DNA from: Actinomucor elegans
Taxonomy: Eukaryota; Mucoromycota; Mucoromycetes; Mucorales; Mucoraceae
Assembly: GCA_026027325.1 (NCBI GenBank)
Contig: JAMSLZ010000012.1
Span: forward strand, 1-64,000
Direction of reading: 5' to 3'
DNA length: 64,000 nucleotides
Under the pieces are notes generated by a model that saw nothing but the letters and a program-made list of their open reading frames with translations, ran no database searches and had not been told where the DNA came from. Within the stretch, counting starts at the first letter, position 1. Every line of letters begins with the position of its first letter. The position numbers were made by a program, and so were the translations under genes. Positions 22,301-32,449 of this stretch are shown here, in pieces.

Positions 22301-22329
22301 ACAATATATTTGATCGAAATTGCAGGCTT

Positions 22330-22772
22330 TTGACTGCAATATTTGAATCGTAATCTTTATTGGAGAGCTGAGTTTTCCAGTTACACCTCCGAATTTTTGT
22401 AAGTCAAACTTACAAAGCTAATTAATAATGGTCCAAATTTCAAACTCCTACATACTATCCATCATTCCCTGGACGATTTTTGTATCTTGTATTTTTATTG
22501 GAGAGCTGAGTTTTAGAGCTACAGCTCCAAAATTTCGTACATCGGATTCAAAAGATCAAGAAATACTGTGTTCCAAATTTCAAATTCCTATGTACTACCC
22601 ATCATTCCCTGGACGTTTTTTGTATTTTGTATTTTTATTGGAGGGCTGAGTTTTGGAGCTAGAGCTCCGAAAATTTGTATATCGGATTTAAAAAATTAAG
22701 AAATGCTGTGTTCCAAATTTCAAATTCCTATGTACTACCCATCATCCCCTGGACCTATTTTGCACTTCAGCC
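22330..22772 (-). repeat. Merlin1 right inverted arm, 140-bp units
   Basis: The CCCTGGAC landmark ends three successive units (GGAC at 22471, 22611 and 22751), spacing exactly 140 bp. The outermost unit is inverted relative to the left end. Confidence 0.85.
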
Positions 22773-22780
22773 CCCTCAAT

Positions 22781-23451
22781 CTTGGCAAACACAAATTAAC
22801 ACTGTGTTGCACTCACGAGGAAAAGACTCAAGCTCTTGGATTGTAAGTGATATCGCTGCAGCCGCATTGAATGTATATGGCCAACAAGTACCTGGTGACC
22901 TTGTCAACAATTCTGGTACTGGTATGTCTTCTTCTTCTGGTAGCAGTTCTGCGCCCACAATCAACAAGGGAAAGCGCAGAGCTGATGGTTTTGGTTCTGG
23001 TTCTGGTACTGGCTCTGGATCTGGATCTGGTAAAAGACGCACTTCTGGGTCATATTTTTGCCCACGACATGGAGGCAGTCGATCCAACCATGATGACAAG
23101 GACTGTTACAGTGCTTCCAAGAAACCTACTTCGTTCGCTGCTGGACCTTCTTCGTCCTCTAATTCTACCACGTCTTCTCGTTCTGGCTCTGCTACTTCTT
23201 CCGGGCCAAGGTCTATAACGTTCTTGGGAAATACCAACGCACCATTCAGGGCAAATGGTAATAACCCTTGCCGTTATTGCAAGAAACCTTGGTTCCGTGG
23301 GCACTCCTGTGCTGAATACCACCAAGCTATGAGGGCCAGCAATGGACCTTCTGTGCTGGCTATCAGGGCAAATAACGGTACCAACACTTCTGCTTCCGAA
23401 GAGGAAGACAAGAAGGTAAAAGAGGCCATGGAGGACCTTAACTACGACTAG
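22781..23451 (+). pseudogene. Ty3 gag, C-terminal part with zinc knuckles
   Basis: This continues the gag of 13740-14667 in frame. After SWQTQINTVLHSRGKD comes a Ser/Gly-rich linker. Two Cys/His motifs follow: YFCPRHGG...HDDKDC and CRYCKKPWFRGHSC. An acidic tail ends at TAG (23449-23451). The pol frame continues in the same register right after this stop, so TAG may be a readthrough site or a mutation. Confidence 0.85.
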
Positions 23452-23463
23452 GGCATCCGTTTT

Positions 23464-26400
23464 GTGGCAAGGATAGATACTGGTAGTGATACATCCTGCT
23501 TCAATAAAAAACAATTAAATAAAGACTTCTCTGATGTACACATAAACAAAGTCGATGGTTATTTAAACTTCTTAGCACTTAATGGCAAAGGAGAAGGTAG
23601 TAAAGCTAAAAGGATCGGTAAAACACGACCTATGACTATTACATACACGAACAATATATCTTTTAAACATGCCTTCGAAGTCGTAGAGTTTAGTGATATA
23701 ATGCAAACTGAATTTGACGTATTATTAGGCACTGATATATTACCAAAGATGAATATTTATCTTGGAGGCGTTGCTTTTAACTGGCCTAATGACATTGCAA
23801 AAGAAAGTAAACAGTTTGAAAACGTTAACTTCGATAATGACAAGCATTATGACCCTGACAATGCATTATACGGAAACACTGAACAAAGAAAAGAGTATAT
23901 GAAAATGATTCAGGCTTCAATTAACAAAAATATGAATATAAAACCTAAAGCTGTTTGTACCATTCCTGAATCAATCGTAAAGATTCCGATGAAGAATGTT
24001 GCTAATTGCTATGTAAGACAATACCCATTACCTGTTCATGCGAAAGCAGAAATAGAAAAACAACTTAAAGAATGGTTGGATAATGGTATAGTCGAAAAAG
24101 CTAAACCTAGCGCTAAGTTTCATTCACCACTATTAGCTGTACCTAAGAAGGATGAAAACGATAAGCTTACAAAGCTCCGCATTTGTTGTGACTTACGAAA
24201 AATCAATTCATCTATATCAGAAGACTTGCAAGAGAATTTTGCTGTACCAAAAATTACGGAGATCTTCGATAGAGTGTCAAAAAAGGCAAAAATCATGTCT
24301 AAAATCGATCTCAAACAGGCTTATTACTCTTTCGCTGTTGATGAGACTAGTAGAGAAGTACTATCATTCTCTTATAATCATATAAACTACCATTGGTGTC
24401 ACGCTCCTTACGGACTAAAATTTCTTACAAGCCAATACTGCAAGGTCATGAACATCTTGTTAGGTGACTTAGAAGGAGTGGAAACATATGTAGATGATTG
24501 TGTACTCTATAGTGAAACAATAGAAGAACACATCGATCTGATAAACACAGTGCTGGAGAAATTGACTTCTGTAAACTTGAAGATCAATCCCGACAAATGC
24601 ACATGGTTTCAGACATCATTATATTTATTGGGCTTTATCGTTGGACCTGGCATTACAAAGATCGATCATAGACGACTTTCAAACATTGATAAATGGCCAA
24701 TTCCTAAAAATGCTGCACAAGTACGAAGTATTATGGGTGTGATTTCTCATTTAAGGGATTACTGTCCTATGCTTAGTAAAGTAGCTGCACCTTTAGATCA
24801 ACTACGTAATGATAAGGATGTACAAACCAAATGGACGTCTTTACATACTGATCGATTCAATCGGATTAAACAGATTCTTGTATCTAATGCCGTGCTTCAC
24901 CAGCCTGATCTATCCAAGAAATTTTATCTGGAGACAGACGCATCTGTATATGGGATAGCTTGTGCACTCACTCAAAGAGATGAGTTTAACAGAACTATAC
25001 ACATTGCTTTCATTAGCAAGTCTCTCAATTCTGCTGAGCGCAATTGGTCAACCAATAGACGCGAAACTGCTGCAATTGTATTCGGATTGATCAGATTTAG
25101 ACCTTTACTATGGGGGCATCCACTACCTATCGAGGTGCTTACCGATCATATGGCTCTTACTTACATGTTCACATCTACCACGTTGAACAGTACATTACAA
25201 TCTTATATGGATGTTATGGGACAATTCAATTTGAATGTAGTTCACTTAAAAGGCATTGCCAATAAGCTACCTGATGCACTATCTCGCGTTTATCCTCCTA
25301 TTATTGAAGATAAAACGCTGGAGGGGGAGCAGGATCGCAATATTAAACGATTAGAGAAATGCATCTTACTAAGAAGAGCTTCATCTAACAATGACAAAGA
25401 TAGATTTATTCATAAAAAGAAAATCTACTCTAAAGATAAACGTTTGAACATCCTCGCGGTGAAGCTTAATAGTAAAGACTTCAAATCTAAAGGAACAGAG
25501 TATGCTTGTCCTCCAGCCCACGAGAGAGATCAAATCATCCACGATGCACATGCACTTGGACATTTCGGTATTGAGAGTGTAGTAAAGCACATTCACACTT
25601 ACCAGGGGTTACATTGGAATACCATCTACGCTGACTGTAAAGATATCCTTTTACGCTGCAAAGAATGTGCACTTCACAATGTATCCAAGAAGGGTTTCAA
25701 TCCACAAAAATCTATAGTTGCATTCGAACCATTCAGTCATGTAACAATGGATCTCTTTGGACCACTTCCTGTAACTGAGGCTGGTAACATATATGGGCTA
25801 GTACTTGTCGATATTTGCACCAAATATATTATCACTAGACCTTTACCCAACAAACAAAGTGATACCGTAGCTAAAGCTCTGATTAATATCTTTGCTGACT
25901 ATGGATTACCTGACATTATTGGTAGCGATAATGGAAGAGAGTTCAGGAATGGATTAATGCATACATTAACCAATACCTTGGGCATTCAGCACCGCTTCTC
26001 TACACCCTACTATCCCCAATCCAATGGTGCTGCCGAACGATCCGTGCAGATGGTGAAAAATACACTGCGGAAACTTTGTGGTAATGATACAAGTAACTGG
26101 GACGAAAAGCTGGGACTTGTACAATTATGCTGCAACATCAAAGTAAGAGTTCGCACTGCTAGTACACCCTTCTCGTTAATGTTCGCTAGACAGGTAAACT
26201 TGAGTTCGAATCATGATCCTGAGTCAAAGGACAAAACGACTCCTATACCAATAAAAGAGTTGGTAAAGAGAGCTGAATATATGGCTGACGTGGTGTTTCC
26301 TGCTGTTAAAGAGAGAACACGTAAGATCATCGAAAAGTACAATGAGGACTTCAATGGTAAACATCACATTGTCGATATCCCAATAGACACGTCTGTAATG

Positions 26401-26943
26401 ATCAAATTACAAGGTGGTCGATCAACTTCGTTATCACCTCTATATGACGGGCCGTATACTGTAGTGCGAAAGACACGTGCTGGCACCTATGTATTAAAGG
26501 ATGAATCGAATGAGCTATTACATCGCGAATACGTACCTTCTGAACTCAAAGTTGTAACTATAGACGAGTCCGCTATAGAAGAAGAACTGTATGAAGTCGA
26601 AGAAATACGTGATCATAAAGACGAGAATGGACAACGCTTGTATCTTGTAAAATGGGTAGGCTATGGTGAACGAGAGAATGACTGGCTTCCAGTCGATGCA
26701 TTCTCCTCCCCTGTCACTATCGAAAAATACTGGGAAAAGGTTAGACATCTAAAGCGATTAGAAGGAGAAAGGTCGAAAGACACTTTCCAAAAGAAGAGTC
26801 AACACAATTCACCAAGTAAGAATGCAGTTGCTGATCAGGAATCTGACAACGCATCTCATAATAAAAGAAAGAGATCTGTTATGACATCTAAGGTAAATCA
26901 TCCCAAATCGCAGAATAGACGCAGTAAGAGAAGTAGAAAGTGA
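23464..26943 (+). CDS. Ty3 pol: protease, reverse transcriptase, RNase H, integrase, chromodomain
   Basis: The open frame is 1159 codons from GTG 23464; it actually starts at 23452 right after the gag stop in the same frame. The protease motif RIDTGSDTSC is at the very N-terminus. Reverse transcriptase: FHSPLLAVPKKD, KIDLKQAYYSF, HAPYGLKFLTSQ and YVDD near residue 341. RNase H: LETDASVYG near 489 and LTDHMAL. Integrase: HHCC near 695-735 (HALGHFG ... CKECALHN) and triad regions TMDLFGPL, GSDNGREF, NGAAERSVQ. Chromodomain near 1042-1092 (YEVEEIRDHKDENG, YLVKWVGYGERENDWLP), then a basic tail. All catalytic motifs are present, so the enzyme could be active; expression must bypass the TAG or use a separate start. 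Confidence 0.92.
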   Translation: MARIDTGSDTSCFNKKQLNKDFSDVHINKVDGYLNFLALNGKGEGSKAKRIGKTRPMTITYTNNISFKHAFEVVEFSDIMQTEFDVLLGTDILPKMNIYLGGVAFNWPNDIAKESKQFENVNFDNDKHYDPDNALYGNTEQRKEYMKMIQASINKNMNIKPKAVCTIPESIVKIPMKNVANCYVRQYPLPVHAKAEIEKQLKEWLDNGIVEKAKPSAKFHSPLLAVPKKDENDKLTKLRICCDLRKINSSISEDLQENFAVPKITEIFDRVSKKAKIMSKIDLKQAYYSFAVDETSREVLSFSYNHINYHWCHAPYGLKFLTSQYCKVMNILLGDLEGVETYVDDCVLYSETIEEHIDLINTVLEKLTSVNLKINPDKCTWFQTSLYLLGFIVGPGITKIDHRRLSNIDKWPIPKNAAQVRSIMGVISHLRDYCPMLSKVAAPLDQLRNDKDVQTKWTSLHTDRFNRIKQILVSNAVLHQPDLSKKFYLETDASVYGIACALTQRDEFNRTIHIAFISKSLNSAERNWSTNRRETAAIVFGLIRFRPLLWGHPLPIEVLTDHMALTYMFTSTTLNSTLQSYMDVMGQFNLNVVHLKGIANKLPDALSRVYPPIIEDKTLEGEQDRNIKRLEKCILLRRASSNNDKDRFIHKKKIYSKDKRLNILAVKLNSKDFKSKGTEYACPPAHERDQIIHDAHALGHFGIESVVKHIHTYQGLHWNTIYADCKDILLRCKECALHNVSKKGFNPQKSIVAFEPFSHVTMDLFGPLPVTEAGNIYGLVLVDICTKYIITRPLPNKQSDTVAKALINIFADYGLPDIIGSDNGREFRNGLMHTLTNTLGIQHRFSTPYYPQSNGAAERSVQMVKNTLRKLCGNDTSNWDEKLGLVQLCCNIKVRVRTASTPFSLMFARQVNLSSNHDPESKDKTTPIPIKELVKRAEYMADVVFPAVKERTRKIIEKYNEDFNGKHHIVDIPIDTSVMIKLQGGRSTSLSPLYDGPYTVVRKTRAGTYVLKDESNELLHREYVPSELKVVTIDESAIEEELYEVEEIRDHKDENGQRLYLVKWVGYGERENDWLPVDAFSSPVTIEKYWEKVRHLKRLEGERSKDTFQKKSQHNSPSKNAVADQESDNASHNKRKRSVMTSKVNHPKSQNRRSKRSRK

Positions 26944-27159
26944 AAACACGAAAGAAAAGGAATCTTGAATTTCCACTTTCCTAAAAAACAAAAAAAATTA
27001 ACTACGTCACTTGGCAGCTGAAATCAACTCACAGAAACAAAAACAAAAAAACAAAAAAAATCTGGGAAGTTTGAAGCGCTATTGATTGTATTTTTACAAA
27101 ACATATATATAATAACTTACTACTCATTACTAAGTCGATTCAGTGTGCACTGACTCTAG

Positions 27160-27169
27160 TGGGGGAGCA
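27160..27169 (+). other. Polypurine tract of the LTR4 element
   Basis: TGGGGGAGCA directly precedes the TG of the 3' LTR. Confidence 0.7.
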
Positions 27170-27455
27170 TGTGGTGAAATCCACATATAACATTCTACAT
27201 TATATTAAAAAGACGGGATTCATTTAATAACTATCCATCAAAAGAGGGAGTTTTGAATCACCGCTGAAAATACAATTAATGAAGAATGAACATAGATTAA
27301 AAAGACCTTTGATTGTTACTAAGAGACCATTTCTTTGGAAGTATAAATACAAGAGATACAAGCTAGATAGAAAAAACTTAACTCACTTTGAATCAATAAA
27401 ACCCCATAAAACGGTTCTAACTGATTCACTCGCTTTTTATTCAATTTTTACCGCA
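27170..27455 (+). repeat. 3' LTR (family LTR4)
   Basis: 286 bp, identical by eye to 13422-13707, implying recent insertion. Confidence 0.9.
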
Positions 27456-28796
27456 TTATCCATAATCTTATTCATAATCTTATTGTCGTATACACGCTTA
27501 TATTCACAGGCTATACATACGACATGTCTCAATTAAAGCTATCTAACTGCGTAACTGATTGACCCGACAAACAGGTTTCACCAATCAAGCAATTCACGCA
27601 TAACCAATTAAGCTTCTAGATCGATTCATCATCACTTGTCATTAACATTACTCATCAGTAATAATACAAGAACCAATACAAGAACAGTACGTTTACTTGT
27701 ATAAACTAATTCTACCGTAACTTGCAAGTAATCGGCTAAACATGAATTATTGTTTCATTCATTCATTCTCAGCAGTACCTGTCAATCGGTTAAACATAAG
27801 ACCTTTAACTAATATAAATACACCTTCATTTTATGATCGAAATAAAGAATGAACAACTATCTTATTACCAATCAGTAATCTGATTACATATACAAGTCTT
27901 ATTATTATTATTACGTGAATCTTTGGTCTTTAGCTACTTCGGATTCAACACTTATCCAATTTCTGATTTGTGTCTTCTTCTTTTTTTAATTTAATTCTTA
28001 GCCTATTATTATTATTATATCTTTATTTATAATTTACTCTTCATTTAACTTTCTATCTAATGAGTATCTATCTATATCCTTATATTGTTTATACCATCTT
28101 TTAGATACTCCCATTATATTATTTTTATAAATATATATATAAAGCGTATCCTTAATTAATTAACTGTATCAATAACTATTAAAAACGGTCAGTGGGGGTG
28201 TCTGACATAGGAACTTAAGCAAATTGTAACCTTCTGGACTGTGGGTGTTGTATCTTGATTTTCTTGGGTTGTGAAAATCCATGGTACATTGTAGTGGAGT
28301 AGTTTGTTCCTCAAAGATAATATTGTTAATGCTTAATTTATTGTTTATACAATAGCCTCTGAGCAACGTTAAAAATAAAAAATTAAAATTATTTTTTAAA
28401 TTAAACAGTGTTTTTTGTAATTATAATTTTTTTTGTTATAACACTTTTTTATTGTAATTTTTGAAAGTTTGGTAATTAACGTAAAAATAAGAAATTGCAA
28501 TAATTATGCAAAACTTATAACGATTAAACTTTTATATTACTTTTCAATACAATTAAACTTTTTTTTTCATAATATTTCACACCATATCGAAACCCTGTTG
28601 TGCGACAATTTTTTTCTTTTAAAATTGATTAAAAAGCACGTCGTAAGTTTTTTAGCAACTTACAACTTGATAAATAAAGAAAACTATATAATTTTTATTT
28701 AATAATATGAAACTAATTATAATATATATATTAATTACTAATGATATGTAATGTAGGTCTCTATTCTATAAGAGATGCGCTCTTCTTGAACTCCTA
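27456..28796 (+). repeat. Duplicated segment S, right copy, with LTR6 inside
   Basis: It matches 12563-13421 base for base over long stretches but is enlarged by a solo LTR6. It includes the X-like block, an LTR3 relic and a MITE2 (about 28356-28758). Right of GAACTCCT the sequence continues AATGCGAGC, which is probably the original neighbour. Confidence 0.85.
27484..27950 (+). repeat. Solo LTR6
   Basis: 467 bp from TGTCGTATACACGC to ACTTCGGATTCAACA with TSD CTTAT (27479-27483, 27951-27955). A second copy at 58890-59864 carries an LTR1 insertion; this copy preserves the empty site TTCTCAGCAGTACC. Confidence 0.9.
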
Positions 28797-29009
28797 ATGC
28801 GAGCACAAGTGAATAACTGTTAGCCACAATCCAACAAGTAAAAATACAACTTCGAAACAAAAGTTAGTATGAACCAATTGAAGTCAAGTTGAATAAACTT
28901 TTTAACCAAGGTGTAGTAGATTTTTTCTATGTTTTCCTATATTTTTACCACAGTAACATCAATGAATTCACCGCCTGTACAAAACTTGTCGATATTTTTC
29001 AGTCCTTCA
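28797..29009. other. Degenerate LTR5-like spacer
   Basis: It shows eroded LTR5 landmarks (AAGTTGAATAAACT, TTTTTACCACAG). No gene is seen. Confidence 0.4.
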
Positions 29010-29345
29010 TTACCAGGTTAGTGTTCTGTTGATGCTAAATAGGCTACTAACGCATTGGTACACCGTCATGTATACTATCCAATTCCTCGGTCCGCAAGCA
29101 AACCCATGGGTAGCATTTTCTACCAACAATGTAGTAATGCTTCTGTTGTCGTATTCCATAATTAGTTTTTTTTTTTTTAATAATCCAAGCAATGTTATCT
29201 TCAGATAGGGTGTTTCTTCTGCCGGTTGCCTTATTGCTACTACCAACGTCGTTTGTAGCATTCATCCTTGGATCCGAGCCATGGTGCTACCAAAAGTAAG
29301 CTTTTGCCATTTTGCAGGTCCAACTCTTCAAGGCTAATCAAAATA
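29010..29345 (-). pseudogene. Unknown dispersed gene fragment (SEDN family)
   Basis: On the minus strand from 29265 the frame reads MNATNDVGSSNKATGRRNTL then SEDNIAWIIKK, and a second frame continues after a T-run. A related start with the same residues (MNTTKDAGGSNNAAGR... SEDN) is found at 50193-50485, and eroded copies at 37535-37788 and 56100-56350. Conserved residues across diverged copies suggest a former coding exon. I do not recognise the protein. Confidence 0.45.
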
Positions 29346-29493
29346 CGCGATTTTAATTTAATAAGCATGTTATATTTTAGGCCAATATTTTTGAGAAACA
29401 TTTTAATTCACAAGACTTTTTTACAAAATAAAAAAAGAAAAAAATGTTAAAAGTATATTATTTAATACAATTAATACTATTTTCATAAATACA

Positions 29494-29636
29494 AGTATAT
29501 AACCTTCAGTCACAATTCAACGAGTATAAATACAAGCTAGAAGAACTAGTTAGAAAGAATTAATAAATTTAAGTTGAATGAACTATAACCAAGTTATAAT
29601 CGACTTACTACCTGCTTTTATCTTAATTTTATCGCA
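29494..29636 (+). repeat. LTR5 fragment (3' part)
   Basis: It matches the second half of the LTR5 at 29713-30016, from CCTTCAGTCACAATTC to TTTATCGCA, and abuts an LTR2 relic. Confidence 0.7.
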
Positions 29637-29644
29637 CGACTTAT

Positions 29645-30110
29645 CTTCGGTGATAGATAGTTTATGGAGGTTAGTTGCACTAGGCATTGATTTACATATA
29701 TATCTTTTAACCTGTGGTGAAATAACCACATAGTTGAAGTACAGACAGACTAGAGGCCTGTGCGCCCTAGCTGTAGCACATACATACTAAAGCATCATTG
29801 ATTACCTTATACAGCGATACAGTCCTTAAACAGAGATACGTCCTTCTTATACTTTTTATATGAACACAAGTAAATAACCTTCAGTCACAATTCAACGAGT
29901 ATAAATACAAGCTAGAAAAACTAGTTAGAAAGAATTAATCACATTTAAGTTGAATAAACTATAACCAAGTTATAATCGATTTATTACTACCTGCTTTTAT
30001 TTTTAATTTTACCGCATAACCGACGTTACAAAGCTGTCAAAGCACAAGCTGAGTATAAGCATCTTGTCGAGCATTGACCTGATTGGTGACGGACACTGAG
30101 CAAGCCATAA
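29645..30110 (-). repeat. LTR2 relic, split by solo LTR5
   Basis: Pieces 29645-29712 and 30022-30110 together follow the LTR2 order in reverse. LTR5 sits between them. Confidence 0.75.
29713..30016 (+). repeat. Solo LTR5
   Basis: 304 bp, TGTGGTGAAATAACC... to ...TTTTACCGCA, with TSD TAACC (29708-29712, 30017-30021). The ends are shared with LTR4, so the two families are related. Confidence 0.88.
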
Positions 30111-30180
30111 TTCTAGCAGCTCCTTGTATTATTACTGCTGGTAATGTTTATGCCAAGTAATGATGAATGGATCTAGAAGC

Positions 30181-30488
30181 TGTTGTGTTTGCACAATGAA
30201 ATAATAAAGAAGACCAAAGGAAATATTTTTTAGACTGCGCTTTATTATCAAAGATAAATATAAAGATGAAAACCCTATAACTATGTCTAAACTAAACCTA
30301 TTTATATTAATCGTCTATCTAAGTGTGGTGAAGAGGATTTAAGAAGATGTTATGTTATAGGTCTATGTTCTAGATATATATTCATCTGAGACATGAATCT
30401 TAGACATATCAACTCATAAGTACTTCCGTAGAAATGAGATCGATAATGAATAAGTTATTATTCATACAATAGTCTCTATTCTATAACA
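30181..30488 (-). repeat. Solo LTR3, minus orientation
   Basis: About 308 bp, TGTTGTGTTTGCAC... to ...TCTATTCTATAACA, mildly diverged from the LTRs of the element at 39478-44877. No matching TSD. Confidence 0.85.
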
Positions 30489-30898
30489 CTTCTGCAGCTA
30501 CTGTAAACGAAAAAAGGGTTTCAATGTTTTATAAATTAATCTTTTTCTCTTCATATAGCTGTCTAAAATAAAACTATGCAGTTGATGTTAGTATCAATAG
30601 AGAGCTAAAACTTTGGTATTTTTTTCTATAGGTTTTTCTTCATTCTGAACTGTATTTAAAACTAGGGAGTTAAGGAGAAGTTGAGAAATTTTGATTTTTT
30701 GATGTTTCAAAATATGTCGTTACTTAACATCGCATAAACTTATTTTAAATTGAGCTATCGAAGAAATTTAAAACATGGTCCAAAACAATGGGACATTCTT
30801 TATGAATAGGAAAATTAAAATAAAGAATAAAAGAAGCTGGCTCTTCCTGTCCAAATTGAATATTTTCACCACCTTTTTTTTATAAAAAAATTAACATC
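30489..30898 (+). other. 5' part of a Tc1/mariner relic
   Basis: It begins CTTCTGCAGCTACTGTAAAC followed by GAAAAAAGGGTTTCAATG. The same motif occurs inverted near 63250-63284, so this is probably the Tc1 terminal repeat and leader. Confidence 0.55.
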
Positions 30899-31191
30899 AT
30901 GGTTCGTTCTATTACTAAAGATAAGCAAGACACTCTCAAGTCACTGTTGTCAAGAAACATTCCATACTCAAGAATTCAGAAACAACTAGCAGATACTTCT
31001 CTAGCCACTTTATTAGTAGATATAAAGATAAATTTTTTCCTACTACGAAGCCTGCTAGCACTGGAAGGCCATGTTCAGTAAGCAATACAACAAAGAAATA
31101 CATTCAAAATAAAATGAAAACCGTTCAATTCAAATCACCACAAGATATAAAGGCTTTTATCTTATTTCAGTTGGAATTAATATGGCAATGA
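30899..31191 (+). pseudogene. Tc1/mariner transposase, N-terminal DNA-binding region
   Basis: The ATG at 30899 opens MVRSITKDKQDTLKSLLSRN then IPYSRIQKQLADTSLATL, which reads like the first helix-turn-helix of Tc1-type transposases. After a frameshift near 31015 the text continues YKDKFFPTTKPASTGRPCSV, with the GRP-like linker of Tc1 proteins, then NTTKKYIQNKMKTVQFKSPQ. The catalytic domain is missing here; a catalytic fragment of the same superfamily lies at 61003-62848. It is non-functional. Confidence 0.65.
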
Positions 31192-31796
31192 GGAGCATTC
31201 AGTTAATGCTTCATTCTATGAGTCACGTTTATTAGTATATTGTAGTTGTAAGTTACAAAAATAACTTACTACGTGCTTTTTTAATTGATTTTTTGGGTGA
31301 TTACCAAACGAGGTCTCAGATTTAATTTATACTAATAATACATAATATTTTATTTTACACTTCATAGGGAAATGCTTAACATTTTTTGTTTTTTAAGCTT
31401 TTAATATGACCAATAAATATATCAAAAAGTATTTAAATAATTACTATTACTAATTTCTAAAATAATTCTTTTTTTCATATTTTTATCATAAATTCTACTT
31501 TTTCCTTTATTTTCAATATTTTATTTTGTTTTTCTATTAAAACTATTTAATTTTATATATCAAGTAATAGATAATAAAAATATTAATTAAAAATATATAA
31601 TAACAATAAAATTATATTTAAAATGTTTCTCATATGATGAATATAATGAAAATTTATTAGAAATAGATATTGTGAAGGAAGAAATAAAAAACTTAGAAAA
31701 TAAAAATTTAATTTAGATAATAATTATCAGCATGATATAAATGTTAAAATTAATGGAATATATATTGAAAAATTTAATTTAGAAAATATATTTAAA

Positions 31797-32093
31797 TTAT
31801 AATTTAAGTTTTTTCATGATGGGTGCGATTTCATCAAGTATCATATTATTCTTATTATCTAATGTTTTTCTTTTTATACCTTTGTTTTTATCTTTATTAT
31901 ATGTCTTAAATTCATATACTTTTCTTAATCTTTTATTTGAACCATTTTTTTTCATGTAGATTTCATAACACCCATCTTTTTGCTTTATTTTGTATTCTGC
32001 TAAATCATATTTTTTCATATCTTTTATAATTATACTTCGTTTAATATTGTATTTATATTTATCATCTACAATAATATTAAATATTTCATCCAT
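31797..32093 (-). CDS. Merlin2 98-aa lysine-rich protein, unknown function
   Basis: MDEIFNIIVDDKYKYNIKRS... is a basic protein (many Lys, Asn, Ile) ending in a lysine-rich tail (APIMKKLKL). It is identical by eye in copy 2 (48271-48567), while the neighbouring intergenic DNA has small indels. It lies downstream of the transposase on the same strand. A related start with IKRSFVIRNM follows the transposase of Merlin3 at 57629, so the two-gene order is conserved. No known domain is recognised; a DNA-binding accessory role is only a guess. Confidence 0.6.
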   Translation of the reverse strand: MDEIFNIIVDDKYKYNIKRSIIIKDMKKYDLAEYKIKQKDGCYEIYMKKNGSNKRLRKVYEFKTYNKDKNKGIKRKTLDNKNNMILDEIAPIMKKLKL

Positions 32094-32141
32094 TTCTTTT
32101 TTATATTATTACTTTTTCAATTTTTTTTATTTTTTTATAAT

Positions 32142-32373
32142 GAGGGATATCTTTTTTTATATGAATTTAATATATATATTAGTAGAAAACATAAATATAA
32201 TGTTGTTTTTTCATGCATAATGGAACAGTTGCCTTCTTGATAATGTTTATTATACAGAATAATCATTTTAATTTATAAAAAAGGTTATAAAGATATAAAA
32301 ACTATGGATATATTAAAAAGTTTAAATATATATAGAAAAGATAAAAATGATGTAATGTCTGTATATATCCGTC
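32142..32373 (-). repeat. PHc2 terminal direct repeat, left (MITE4 module)
   Basis: 232 bp from GAGGGATATC to ATATATCCGTC, with its own inverted ends and the conserved core near 32187-32240. Confidence 0.9.
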
Positions 32374-32449
32374 TACTATAATAATAATAACAGATTATTA
32401 CTAATTTTTTTCTCTAATATACAAAAATTGAATTTTCTAACTAATAAAA

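Larger units (their letters stand above)
14668..22772 (-). mobile_element. Merlin1: 8.1-kb IS1595/Merlin-like transposon
   Basis: It is bounded by an 8-bp duplication in a gag gene. The ends are inverted copies of a motif with CAAAATAGGTCCAGGG and GATGATNGGTAGTACATAGGA. The left arm repeats this about twice and the right arm three times at a 140-bp period. Inside are a spliced IS1595-type transposase gene (minus strand), a 60-bp tandem array upstream of it, LTR2-like relics in both arms and a nested PHc1. The original size without PHc1 was about 5.6 kb, large for Merlin. Confidence 0.88.
13422..27455 (+). mobile_element. Complete Ty3/gypsy element with LTR4 ends, split by Merlin1
   Basis: The element has 286-bp LTRs (13422-13707, 27170-27455) that look identical by eye. 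Its gag is interrupted at 14668-22772, and a 1159-codon pol follows. A polypurine tract precedes the 3' LTR. There is no 5-bp TSD (CTCCT left, TTATC right). Instead segment S occurs on both sides, which suggests LTR-LTR recombination after insertion. Without the nested DNA it is about 5.9 kb. Confidence 0.9.
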
